Shown: one piece after another, positions 34,315 through 42,054 of the stretch | How the letters are laid out: each line of letters opens with the position of its first letter | Position numbering within the stretch: the first letter of the stretch is position 1 | Assembly (NCBI GenBank): GCA_017406565.1 | Contig: JAFQYG010000004.1 | Location: 1-62,632 of the forward strand | Direction: 5' to 3' | Length of the DNA: 62,632 nucleotides | Source of the DNA: Candidatus Saccharimonadota bacterium | GTDB taxonomy: Bacteria > Patescibacteriota > Saccharimonadia > Saccharimonadales > Saccharimonadaceae | Notes under the pieces: model-generated | Databases searched by the model: none | What the model was told of the DNA's origin: nothing | Seen by the model: only the letters and a program-made list of their open reading frames with translations | Made by a program: the position numbers and the translations under genes

Positions 34315-35574
34315 ATGAATATAATGACAACTAACTTGAAAGTAGGTTCCAATAGTAACATTAAAACGACCACAACGAGAGTACTCATAGTGATTTTGTT
34401 GATTGAGGCGTTGGTTTGGGCAGGATCGATTTTGTTTGAACAGCCGAGTTCTTCAAGTATGTTTTCCGCTGGTATTTCGCTTACGACTAAATTTAGTCTG
34501 ACGTTTTGGGCGCTTGCTGGTGTTTTGATTTCGTGTATTTTAGCGTTTCGTTGTATGGAAAAAGAAGAAGGATTGCCTAAAATTATGGCGATTGTCGGGT
34601 TGGCATCGTGTGCGATTGGAGTAGTTTTGCAATTAGCGATGATTTGGGAATTGGTTGGTTTTATAGAGTCAAACGGGATGTTTTCAATTGGGATAACGAT
34701 AATGGGTAAATTCATGTTGGCCGCAATGACTACTACAGCAGCTGCGATAGGTGGAGCTTTAGTAATGAGAATCGAGGAAAATGGCGATTCGATTACTCCA
34801 CTCAAATATACAGCGCTGATATGCGGTATTTGTTTTTGGCTGGTAACTATATTTATTATTTTTGCAGATGCATCAAATGCGGGGACGTTGCTTACTAAAG
34901 GTTTACCTTTGTCAGGTGTAATGCTTGCAGCATTTGTGGTGACTTGCATTTCTGCAATTTTGTTGTCTTGGTTTAATCGTAGAGATAAAATTGAAATGGC
35001 ATTAGCTCATGTAGATGAAATTGGTAGTAAGGATATCAATACTAGTGCAGATTTCGACAAAATAATTGAGACTTCAGTTGAGGAAAGAATTGCTAAAAAA
35101 GAAGCGTTGGAAGCAATGCCGCCGCTTCAGGATGAAGAAATGGCGCCAGTGGTTGCTCGTGATAATGAAATAGGTGTTGACGCTATGGCTGTCGAGACTC
35201 CTGCAACTCCCGCAGTTCCTGTAGCCTCTGAAACTTCTGTAACTCCTGCAGCTTCTGAAACTCCTGTAGCTCCTGTTGACCTTTCGGCGCCTGAAACTCC
35301 TGCGGTTCCTGTTGATCTTTCAGCTCCTGATGTTTCTGCAGCTCCTGAAACTCCTGCGGTTCCTGTTGATCTTTCAGCTCCTGATGTTTCTGCAGCTTTT
35401 GCTGCTCCTGAAATATCCGCATCCCCTGTGGTAGATCAAACGGGAGAGAAAGAAGTGAAGAAGGAATTGCCGTCACTTCAAGATGAAAATATGTCCCCAA
35501 CTGTAGTACATGAAAATGGTCCTAAGATTCAACCTAGTGGAGGCAGTTCAGGGTTGTCGGGTGGGGCAGCATAG
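34315..35574 (+). CDS. membrane protein with Pro/Ala/Val-rich repeat tail
   Basis: A 419-residue protein I cannot assign. It has four membrane helices in residues ~20-225, then a charged segment and a long low-complexity tail (~290-400) of repeats such as APDVSAAPETPAVPVDLS. A motif LQDExMxPxVVxxN occurs twice, before (~277-290) and after (~380-395) the repeats, bracketing them. The start at 34315 was chosen because TATAAT (34302-34307) lies 7 nt upstream; the in-frame ATG at 34219 lies in comEC. The tail could span the cell wall or bind partners. Confidence 0.7.
   Translation: MNIMTTNLKVGSNSNIKTTTTRVLIVILLIEALVWAGSILFEQPSSSSMFSAGISLTTKFSLTFWALAGVLISCILAFRCMEKEEGLPKIMAIVGLASCAIGVVLQLAMIWELVGFIESNGMFSIGITIMGKFMLAAMTTTAAAIGGALVMRIEENGDSITPLKYTALICGICFWLVTIFIIFADASNAGTLLTKGLPLSGVMLAAFVVTCISAILLSWFNRRDKIEMALAHVDEIGSKDINTSADFDKIIETSVEERIAKKEALEAMPPLQDEEMAPVVARDNEIGVDAMAVETPATPAVPVASETSVTPAASETPVAPVDLSAPETPAVPVDLSAPDVSAAPETPAVPVDLSAPDVSAAFAAPEISASPVVDQTGEKEVKKELPSLQDENMSPTVVHENGPKIQPSGGSSGLSGGAA
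35205..35415 (+). repeat. tandem imperfect repeats coding Pro/Ala/Val/Ser tail
   Basis: Repeats based on CCTGTTGATCTTTCAGCTCC and ACTCCTGCGGTTCCTGTTGA. One ~60-nt unit (about 35289-35350) recurs almost unchanged at about 35349-35400, so copy number can change by slippage without loss of frame. Confidence 0.8.
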
Positions 35575-35586
35575 TTGAGATGATTT

Positions 35587-35614
35587 AATAAGCACCGAGG
35601 AGGTGCTTATTTTA
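35587..35614 (+). terminator. rho-independent terminator
   Basis: Stem AATAAGCACC/GGTGCTTATT followed by TTA-rich sequence, 12 nt after the repeat-tail gene. Confidence 0.85.
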
Positions 35615-35676
35615 CTTTTAGGGTATAAAATGATAAAATATAGAGGAGATTTTATTAATGTAATTTTGGAGCAAAA

Positions 35677-36378
35677 ATGTCTGGACATAGTAAATGGGCG
35701 ACGACCAAACGTCAAAAAGCAGTGGTAGATGCTAAGCGCGGTGCGTTGTTTACGAAGATTGGTAATCAAATTGCAATTGCAGCACGAGCTGGTACTGATC
35801 CAGCAATGAATCCTTCGCTTGCGATGGTGCTTGAGAAAGCACGTCATGCGAATATGCCAAAAGCGAATATTGAACGGGCAATTGCGCGTGCAGCAGATAA
35901 ATCGGCAGCAGCTTTGATTGAGGATACATATGAGGCTTATGGTCCTGGTGGTGTTGGAATTGTAATTGAAGTTGCAACTGATAACAAAAATCGCACGTTA
36001 CCAGAAGTGCGACATACGTTGGACAAAAATGGTGGTCGGATGGCTGATGCTGGCAGTGTGATGTTCCAATTTGCACGAAAAGGCGTAATTGTAATTTCAG
36101 AAAAAGGCGATGAAGCGATGATGACGGCGCTAGAAGCTGGAGCGGAAGATGCTTCAGAAGAAGAGGATGGGATTGAAATTATTACTGACGCGTCAGATTT
36201 GATGAAAGTTAGATCGAGCTTAGTAGATGCTGGGTTGACGGTAACATCGGCAGAGCAGCAATATGTGCCTTCTTCTTATGTGCCAGTAGAGGGTGAAAAT
36301 GCTGAGAAGTTAGAAAAACTATTATCGGCTATTGATGATTTAGACGATGTGACAAATGTTTATACAAATGCTGAATAA
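35677..36378 (+). CDS. yebC: YebC/PmpR (TACO1) family protein
   Basis: A 233-residue YebC family protein with the hallmark start MSGHSKWATTKRQKAVVDAK and RALFTKI-like segment, then MPKANIERAIARA, YEAYGPGGVGIVIEV and TLPEVRHTLDKNGG. Members act as transcription regulators or help ribosomes through proline-rich stretches; the neighbouring gene encodes a very Pro-rich tail. ATG follows GGAGCAAAA. Length slightly below the usual 240-250 residues. Confidence 0.95.
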   Translation: MSGHSKWATTKRQKAVVDAKRGALFTKIGNQIAIAARAGTDPAMNPSLAMVLEKARHANMPKANIERAIARAADKSAAALIEDTYEAYGPGGVGIVIEVATDNKNRTLPEVRHTLDKNGGRMADAGSVMFQFARKGVIVISEKGDEAMMTALEAGAEDASEEEDGIEIITDASDLMKVRSSLVDAGLTVTSAEQQYVPSSYVPVEGENAEKLEKLLSAIDDLDDVTNVYTNAE

Positions 36379-36408
36379 TTGATTAGGCTTATGCTATAAT
36401 AAAACTGG

Positions 36409-38517
36409 ATGGATAATCAATCTAAGTTTTGTATGCATTGCGGAAAAGCTTTACAACCTGGTCAGGTTTTTTGTACGAACTGTGGTACTCGAATTGGAAT
36501 GCAACCTGTGGTGCAGCCAGTTGCTCAATCTCCGGTTGTGCCAGTGCAGCCAAAAATGTCTAAGAAAAAAATATGGATTTTGTCTAGTGTAATAGCGACA
36601 TTATTAACGATAGTTGCTATTGTTATATTTGTGTTTTCAAGTATTAAAGGCCAAGATCGTACGATTATGGTTTATATGATAGGTTCAGATTTGGAATCAG
36701 AGGCGGCAGCGGCAAGTTTGGATATTACGGAAATTAAAGATGCGGTTTTTGATCCTGAACACACTAAGATATTGATTTATACTGGTGGGACTAAAAAATG
36801 GGCTTTGAGTGAAATTAGTGCAGAGGAAAATGCAATTTTTGAGGTTGTGGATGGGAATATAAATAAAGTGCAGACTTACGATAAGCGGACGATGACTAAT
36901 CCTCAGAATGTAGTAGATTTTATAGATTTTGCATATGAAAATTATCCAGCTGATTTGTATGACATAGTCTTTTGGGATCATGGTGGAGGCCCAATTCTTG
37001 GTTATGGGTTGGATGAGAATTCGCTCACTGGTGCACCAATGAAGGTGACTGCATTGGCAAAGGCATTAGCAGAGACTAAGCTTGTAACTAGCGGTAAAAG
37101 GTTTGATTTGATTGGGTTTGATGCTTGTTTGATGGGTAGTGCTGAAGTTGCAAAGGCAATGAGTCCGTATGGAGATTATATGGTTGCTTCGGAAGAAGTA
37201 GAGCCGGGTGACGGTTGGAACTATAGTTTCTTAAATGATTTGGGCGAGGAAAGAAAAGCTAAAAATACTGAAGAATTAGGTCGTAGCATTATAGACAATT
37301 ATTCTTCTTATTACGAAAACTATAGTTATGATGTAGATACCTCTTTATCATTAATTGACCTTAAAAAAGTAAATGAACTAGCTGATTCAGTGGATGAGTT
37401 GTTTTCAAGTGTTAAGGACGAAATAACTGTTCAAACTTTTTCGCAATATTCACGTTTAATGACTAGAGAACAAGTTTATGGTTATACCGGGAGAGACAGT
37501 GAATCATATGATTTAGTTGATTTGATAGATTTATGTGGTAGTTTGCAAAATGAGTATGGTGATAAAGTCGACAAGATTAGAAGTGATTTTAATGACATAG
37601 TTTTATATAGTAAAAGTAATATGAACAATACTAACGGGTTGTCAGTTTATTTCTTGAATTTCAATAAGGCGGGGGCAGAGAGAATGCTGATTAATTATAA
37701 AGATGTAGCATTTTCAGAAGGTTATTATGAGTTTTTGATGAAGTATAAGAATTTTGTAACTGGCGACAGGATGGTGTCGAAAGCTATTTATAGGGATTTA
37801 AATGAAGAAAAAGTAGATGGAAAAATTGAGATAGAATTACCAGACGAATTAAGAGATAATTATCAAAGCGGGGAAATAATCATTTTTAGAAAATTAGGTG
37901 ATAATAAATTTATGCCAGTCTACAGAAGTTCTGAAGTTGAACTTGTGGGCAATAAGTTAAAGGTAACATCCAATAATTTGCAGTTTGTAATTGAAGTAAC
38001 TGGAGAAGAAGGAATTGAATATGGTTGGTCAGGAATGGCGGAAAAAGAAAGAACGGACGAGTATGCAGATTATGTAACATTTGGCGTATTGTATTATAAT
38101 GATGACTCTTCTTTAGGTTTTTCGCCAAAGAGTTATGAAATGTATATTAGGGTACCAAAAGGTAGCAATGAGGCGCAGGTGAGAGATATTAGAGTGGGCT
38201 CGAGTACGGATTTAGCAAGTAAAATGAGTTTTGCCCCAGATAAAATTAAATTTATTGATTTTACGGTTGGAGCGTATAAACTATATAATGAAGCAGGTGA
38301 GCTGGACTACAATATGGAAAGTCATGGTGTGTTGTATGGCACAGAAGCAAATATTGAAGGTGGCGATGAATACAAAATAAAATTAGTGGGATTAGATTAT
38401 GATTTTGGTAATATTTATAATGGTGAATTTCAGAGTGTAGATGATTATTATGCAGGATTTATTGTACATGATACGCAGGGAGATTCGCATAGGTTAAACT
38501 TAATTCATATTGAATAA
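36409..38517 (+). CDS. clostripain-family (C11) cysteine peptidase with zinc ribbon and TM anchor
   Basis: A 702-residue protein. An N-terminal zinc ribbon has Cys8, Cys11, Cys22 and Cys25, a Pro/Gln/Val-rich linker follows, then a membrane helix at ~55-78. The outer part is a C11 peptidase: MVYMIGSDLES near 88-98, catalytic His191 in FWDHGGGP, catalytic Cys240 in GFDACLMGSAEVA. The final ~250 residues form beta-rich domains. Zinc ribbon inside and protease outside is an odd combination that is shared in part with the next gene. TATAAT (36395-36400) stands 8 nt before the ATG. It probably cleaves after Arg/Lys on host or self surface proteins (family inference). Confidence 0.9.
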   Translation: MDNQSKFCMHCGKALQPGQVFCTNCGTRIGMQPVVQPVAQSPVVPVQPKMSKKKIWILSSVIATLLTIVAIVIFVFSSIKGQDRTIMVYMIGSDLESEAAAASLDITEIKDAVFDPEHTKILIYTGGTKKWALSEISAEENAIFEVVDGNINKVQTYDKRTMTNPQNVVDFIDFAYENYPADLYDIVFWDHGGGPILGYGLDENSLTGAPMKVTALAKALAETKLVTSGKRFDLIGFDACLMGSAEVAKAMSPYGDYMVASEEVEPGDGWNYSFLNDLGEERKAKNTEELGRSIIDNYSSYYENYSYDVDTSLSLIDLKKVNELADSVDELFSSVKDEITVQTFSQYSRLMTREQVYGYTGRDSESYDLVDLIDLCGSLQNEYGDKVDKIRSDFNDIVLYSKSNMNNTNGLSVYFLNFNKAGAERMLINYKDVAFSEGYYEFLMKYKNFVTGDRMVSKAIYRDLNEEKVDGKIEIELPDELRDNYQSGEIIIFRKLGDNKFMPVYRSSEVELVGNKLKVTSNNLQFVIEVTGEEGIEYGWSGMAEKERTDEYADYVTFGVLYYNDDSSLGFSPKSYEMYIRVPKGSNEAQVRDIRVGSSTDLASKMSFAPDKIKFIDFTVGAYKLYNEAGELDYNMESHGVLYGTEANIEGGDEYKIKLVGLDYDFGNIYNGEFQSVDDYYAGFIVHDTQGDSHRLNLIHIE

Positions 38518-38535
38518 TAATAGAAAGGAGTAAAA

Positions 38536-39429
38536 ATGAAGCAATGTGAAAAGTGTGGGCAAGAGATCGTAGAAGGTGCGGCTTTTTGCGCAAATTGTGG
38601 TGCGTCAGTTAGTGAGGCACAAGGAACAAATGAAGAAGGAACGGAGCAACCTGTAGCGCCTGCGGCTCCTACGTCATCTGAATTGTTCGCTAGCCAACCA
38701 GCTGATTCATCAGTTAATCCTTTGGTGTCGGCTACAACGCCAGCTGAACAGCCCAAGAAAAAGATGGATGGGAAAATGATTGCTATGATTACAGTAAGCG
38801 CCATCTGTTTAATAGTAGGTATAGTAGGTATAGTGTTAGCCGTTGTGAATGGTGGCAGAAATAATAGTGGAGGAGGTGAAGTTGCGACCAATGATTCCGG
38901 CAATGGCGGTGGCACGGTCGATGTAGTGTCATCTGGTACTAAGGTTTCGTATGCCGGATATGAGTTTGTTATTCCGGATGGATATGATTATGAAATCATG
39001 GATTTGGAAGGCGAAGAAGCACTTTCTACTTCGAATAGTGATGATTATGTAGCGGTGACAACGTTTGACAATTCTGCAACTTTTACGCAGATAGAAAGTG
39101 GTATGAGCGACTTAACAGCTTATTTAAGTGAAGAAAATGGTGGTATTCCAGTGGATTCGAGCGTCGAAACAGTTGATGGTGTAAAATTCTTATGCTTTGA
39201 CATTGGAAATGTAGGGGAAGCCGATATGATGTATGCAATTTCTGAGGCGGATTTGTACTATTTCCAGACGATTGTGTTGACTCAACCTGGCTTGTCAGGT
39301 AAACAATATTTGAGCAATGTAGCAGAAGTTGTGAAGTCTGCGCAAAAGAAGAGCGGTGCAAATAGAGCATTTGGTGGTTCTATGCTTGATGGAATAAGGA
39401 TACCAAAACTACGCGTTGTAGCCGAATAA
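38536..39429 (+). CDS. zinc-ribbon, single-TM surface protein
   Basis: A 297-residue protein. Zinc ribbon with Cys4, Cys7, Cys18 and Cys21, an acidic/Ala/Pro linker, one membrane helix (~79-102), then a Gly/Asn-rich linker and a globular extracellular domain starting VSYAGYEFVIPDGYDYEI. It shares architecture with the peptidase encoded 18 nt upstream and is probably co-transcribed; it has a good AAAGGAG site. Function unknown. Confidence 0.75.
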   Translation: MKQCEKCGQEIVEGAAFCANCGASVSEAQGTNEEGTEQPVAPAAPTSSELFASQPADSSVNPLVSATTPAEQPKKKMDGKMIAMITVSAICLIVGIVGIVLAVVNGGRNNSGGGEVATNDSGNGGGTVDVVSSGTKVSYAGYEFVIPDGYDYEIMDLEGEEALSTSNSDDYVAVTTFDNSATFTQIESGMSDLTAYLSEENGGIPVDSSVETVDGVKFLCFDIGNVGEADMMYAISEADLYYFQTIVLTQPGLSGKQYLSNVAEVVKSAQKKSGANRAFGGSMLDGIRIPKLRVVAE

Positions 39430-39460
39430 AAAAATATCCCCTTTAAGGGGATATTTTTTA
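39429..39460. terminator. bidirectional terminator
   Basis: AAAAATATCCCC/GGGGATATTTTTT hairpin between the zinc-ribbon gene and the small minus-strand gene, whose stop codon is within it. Confidence 0.9.
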
Positions 39461-39562
39461 GCGACCGTTCTTAAGGCGTGGGTGTTTACGCTTGTCGCTA
39501 TGTTTATGATTATTATTGCGATTCTGTTTGGAAATAGGTCGCAGTTTGATTTTTCTTGCCAT
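39458..39562 (-). CDS. 34-aa highly basic small protein
   Basis: ATG complementary to 39560-39562 opens a 34-codon frame, product MARKIKLRPISKQNR and then Asn/His/Lys-rich, ending RLKNGR. TATAAT (complement 39569-39574) lies 6 nt upstream, like many real genes here, and a terminator follows directly. The composition suggests an RNA-binding or ribosome-associated peptide. It is not bL34 or bL36 by motif. A real but unnamed gene is likely. Confidence 0.6.
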   Translation of the reverse strand: MARKIKLRPISKQNRNNNHKHSDKRKHPRLKNGR

Positions 39563-39608
39563 GGAGATATTATAACATATTTTAGCTTTTTATGATATAA
39601 TTGGAGGT

Positions 39609-39694
39609 GGAAAGGTGGCCGAGTGGTTGAAGGCACTGGTCTTGAAAACCAGAGATGGAAACATCCGCAGGTTCGAATCCTGTCCTTTCCGCCA
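39609..39694 (+). tRNA. tRNA-Ser (TGA)
   Basis: An 86-nt tRNA with a long variable arm. Acceptor GGAAAGG/CCTTTCC, anticodon loop CTTGAAA (TGA), CCA encoded. Confidence 0.95.
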
Positions 39695-39860
39695 AATTAG
39701 TTAAAACAGAGCTTGCTCTGTTTTAAGTAATTTGAAAGGAATGGACCATGGATAAACATCCTGTCCTTTCCGCCAAATTAGTGAGTTCAAAGCTTGCTTT
39801 GGATTTACTGATTTGAAGGGAAGAGCTAGGATGAATATCCTGTCTCTTGCCATTTTTTAT
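39676..39860 (+). repeat. repeated tRNA-Ser 3' end with hairpins
   Basis: ATCCTGTCCTTTCCGCCAAA plus TTAGT at 39677-39701 (the tRNA 3' end and flank) recurs at 39759-39783, and a degenerate third copy (ATCCTGTCTCTTGCCA) is at 39838-39853. Each copy is followed by a hairpin (AAACAGAGCTTGCTCTGTTT, 39704-39723, and TTCAAAGCTTGCTTTGGA). Spacing is about 80 nt. The units look like tandem duplications or successive insertion scars. Confidence 0.8.
39701..39726 (+). terminator. tRNA-Ser terminator
   Basis: TTAAAACAGAGC/GCTCTGTTTTAA hairpin 7 nt after the tRNA CCA. Confidence 0.8.
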
Positions 39861-39882
39861 ATAAAGCATACTTAGAAAGGCT

Positions 39883-40071
39883 ATGGATAATATTGATAAA
39901 CAAATTAGTTTATATGATTATACATTCCAATTCATTCAACAATTGATACCCGATTGTCAAAATGGAACTGTTGTAAAACTCTATCCCCAAAAAAACTATA
40001 ACAATCGAAAAAACCTGCCTTTGTCTAAATATGGAGAAGGTGCTTTTTGTCATTTTGCACCTCTACTTTAA
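39883..40071 (+). CDS. hypothetical 62-aa protein
   Basis: A short frame with a fair ribosome site (AGAAAGG) begins MDNIDKQISLYDYTFQFIQQ. The N-terminal half is helix-like; the rest is basic and polar. No family recognised. It could be the start of a gene whose remainder was lost, because the following 80 nt hold only a promoter. Confidence 0.4.
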   Translation: MDNIDKQISLYDYTFQFIQQLIPDCQNGTVVKLYPQKNYNNRKNLPLSKYGEGAFCHFAPLL

Positions 40072-40153
40072 TAATACGATTCTATTATAGCATTGAGATT
40101 TGAATTCTATCCAAATTCTTCCATTTAGAATTTTTTTCTATATAATAAGAATT

Positions 40154-40495
40154 ATGGAACCAAAGCATTATAAGGTAAAATGGTGGAATTGGCTACTTGG
40201 GCTATTACCAGTTTTGGCATATTTTATAATTTCGATAACTGTAGCAAATGCGCTTCAACAGAGTCCTCAGAATGGTGGATGGTCTATTATTTTGTATGGA
40301 ATTGTTCCGCAAATTTCAATAATAAGTGTGGTTGCGAATTGTATATATCTTTTTAAAATGAAATATGCACAAATAAATGAGAAATGGGTCATCGGAAGTT
40401 TAATAATTATTGATGTAGTTATTATGATTCTATGTATTTTGGCTTTTATGGGACACCCAGAGATTGCAATATTTTGGTGGTATTGGTTTAATTGA
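40154..40495 (+). CDS. hypothetical three-TM membrane protein
   Basis: A 113-residue membrane protein with three helices (about 12-30, 45-67 and 80-102) and aromatic-rich ends (WWNW, FWWYWFN). TATAAT at 40141-40146 is 7 nt before this ATG, so the longer frame from 40100 is not used. It overlaps the convergent DUF1846 gene by 8 nt. Function unknown. Confidence 0.6.
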   Translation: MEPKHYKVKWWNWLLGLLPVLAYFIISITVANALQQSPQNGGWSIILYGIVPQISIISVVANCIYLFKMKYAQINEKWVIGSLIIIDVVIMILCILAFMGHPEIAIFWWYWFN

Positions 40496-41951
40496 TGTCG
40501 ATTTCGGTGCCGGAAGTGGCGTTGATGCCGAGATTAGAGAGTATGACGAGCTCGTCGTCGGAAATCATGTGGGTGGAATGGAGCTCGGAATTTTGGAGTT
40601 TGTCGAGACTTTCTAAGGTCTTTTTTACGATTGGATTAGTTGTAGAACAAATTGACAATGCAATTAATACTTCGCCGAGTTTGAGATAGGATTCTTTAAA
40701 ATTGGAAGTTTTATTTTTGATTTCGAGAATTGGTTCTAAGACAGCGGGGGCGATTAGATCAATCTCGTCTGGAATGCGATTGATGGTTTTTAAAGTGTTT
40801 AAGAAAGTAGAAGAGATTGGCGATAGGTAACCGGTTTTACGACCGGTGATGTAACGTTTACCGACTTTGATGCAGGCGCTGGGGAGATTGCCGGATTTTT
40901 GACGTTTTTCGATGGCTTTGATAGCGACGGTGCGATCGGCTTCAGAAATACCGAGTTCATTCATGAGGAGTTTGATACGTTCTGGAACTTCTGGAGGAAC
41001 AGCGCCTTTTTTGAGGTCGACTTCGGCACGATAAAAACGTCTGATGATTTCGTCTTTAGCGGCACGCTGAATGGCTTTGTCGTCGGTGATGCATTCACCG
41101 ATAACGTTGACACCCATATCGGTTGGAGAATAATAAATAGTTTTGCCAGTGATGCGATGAAGAATTTCTTTAAGAACAGGGAAGGTCTCTAGATCGCGAT
41201 TGTAATTTACTGCTGGAATACCGTATTTTTCGAGATGGAAATAGTCAATCATGTTTTTATCGGCAAGGTCAGCGGTAGCAGCTTCGTAAGCAATATTGAC
41301 AGGGTGTTTTAATGGAAGTGACCAAACTGGGAAAGTTTCAAATTTGGCATAGCCGGCGTTAACGCCACGAACGCTCTCGTGATAGAGCTGAGATAGGGAA
41401 GTGGCAAGTTTGCCAGAACATGGACCAGGTGCAGAAACGATTACTAAAGGTTTAGTTGTTTTAATATATGGGTTTGCACCGTAACCTTCTTTAGAAACAA
41501 TGGTGTCAACATCAGTAGGATAGCCTTTGGTGAAGGTGTGAAAATAAGTGGCAACATGATAGTCTTTGAGGCGATTGGCAAAATCGATGGCTTTTTTCTG
41601 ACCTTCAAACAAAGTAATGACGACGGAACTGACATAAAGACCGCGACTGCGAAGGAATTCAATCAGACGAAGGACTTCCGTTTCGTAGGAAATCATGTGA
41701 TCGGCACGAATTTTGGATTTTTCAATGGCGTTTGCGTTGATGCAGAGGATGATTTCAGCGTCGTCTTTGAATTCTTGCAAGAGTTTGATTTTGAGGTCAG
41801 GATAAAATCCGGGTAGAGTGCGGGCGGCGTGTTGGTCGTCGATGAGTTTACCGCCAAATTCGATGTAAAGTTTGTCGAACATTTTGATGCGTTGTTTGAT
41901 TTTCCTTGTTTGGACCTTGAGATATTTCTCCGCATCAAAACATTTTTTCAT
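40488..41951 (-). CDS. DUF1846 family protein
   Basis: A 487-residue protein of the DUF1846 family, normal length. Recognisable parts are the GGKLIDDQHAARTLPGF start region, INANAIEKSKIRAD, a P-loop-like VIVSAPGPCSGKLATSLSQL (~168-187), TDMGVNVIGECITDD and GRKTGYLSPIS. Some members are thought to act on nucleotides, but the reaction is unproven. It has a strong AAGGAGG site and TATAAT upstream (complement 41970s), and stands alone. Confidence 0.9.
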   Translation of the reverse strand: MKKCFDAEKYLKVQTRKIKQRIKMFDKLYIEFGGKLIDDQHAARTLPGFYPDLKIKLLQEFKDDAEIILCINANAIEKSKIRADHMISYETEVLRLIEFLRSRGLYVSSVVITLFEGQKKAIDFANRLKDYHVATYFHTFTKGYPTDVDTIVSKEGYGANPYIKTTKPLVIVSAPGPCSGKLATSLSQLYHESVRGVNAGYAKFETFPVWSLPLKHPVNIAYEAATADLADKNMIDYFHLEKYGIPAVNYNRDLETFPVLKEILHRITGKTIYYSPTDMGVNVIGECITDDKAIQRAAKDEIIRRFYRAEVDLKKGAVPPEVPERIKLLMNELGISEADRTVAIKAIEKRQKSGNLPSACIKVGKRYITGRKTGYLSPISSTFLNTLKTINRIPDEIDLIAPAVLEPILEIKNKTSNFKESYLKLGEVLIALSICSTTNPIVKKTLESLDKLQNSELHSTHMISDDELVILSNLGINATSGTEIDIN

Positions 41952-42054
41952 AGAAACTTGACCTCCTTTTACACCATTATACCATTATGTTTTTAAAACA
42001 TGCGAGCATAATTTTTTATTCCCCTGTAAAATGGCGGAGTATGATTTATAAACT

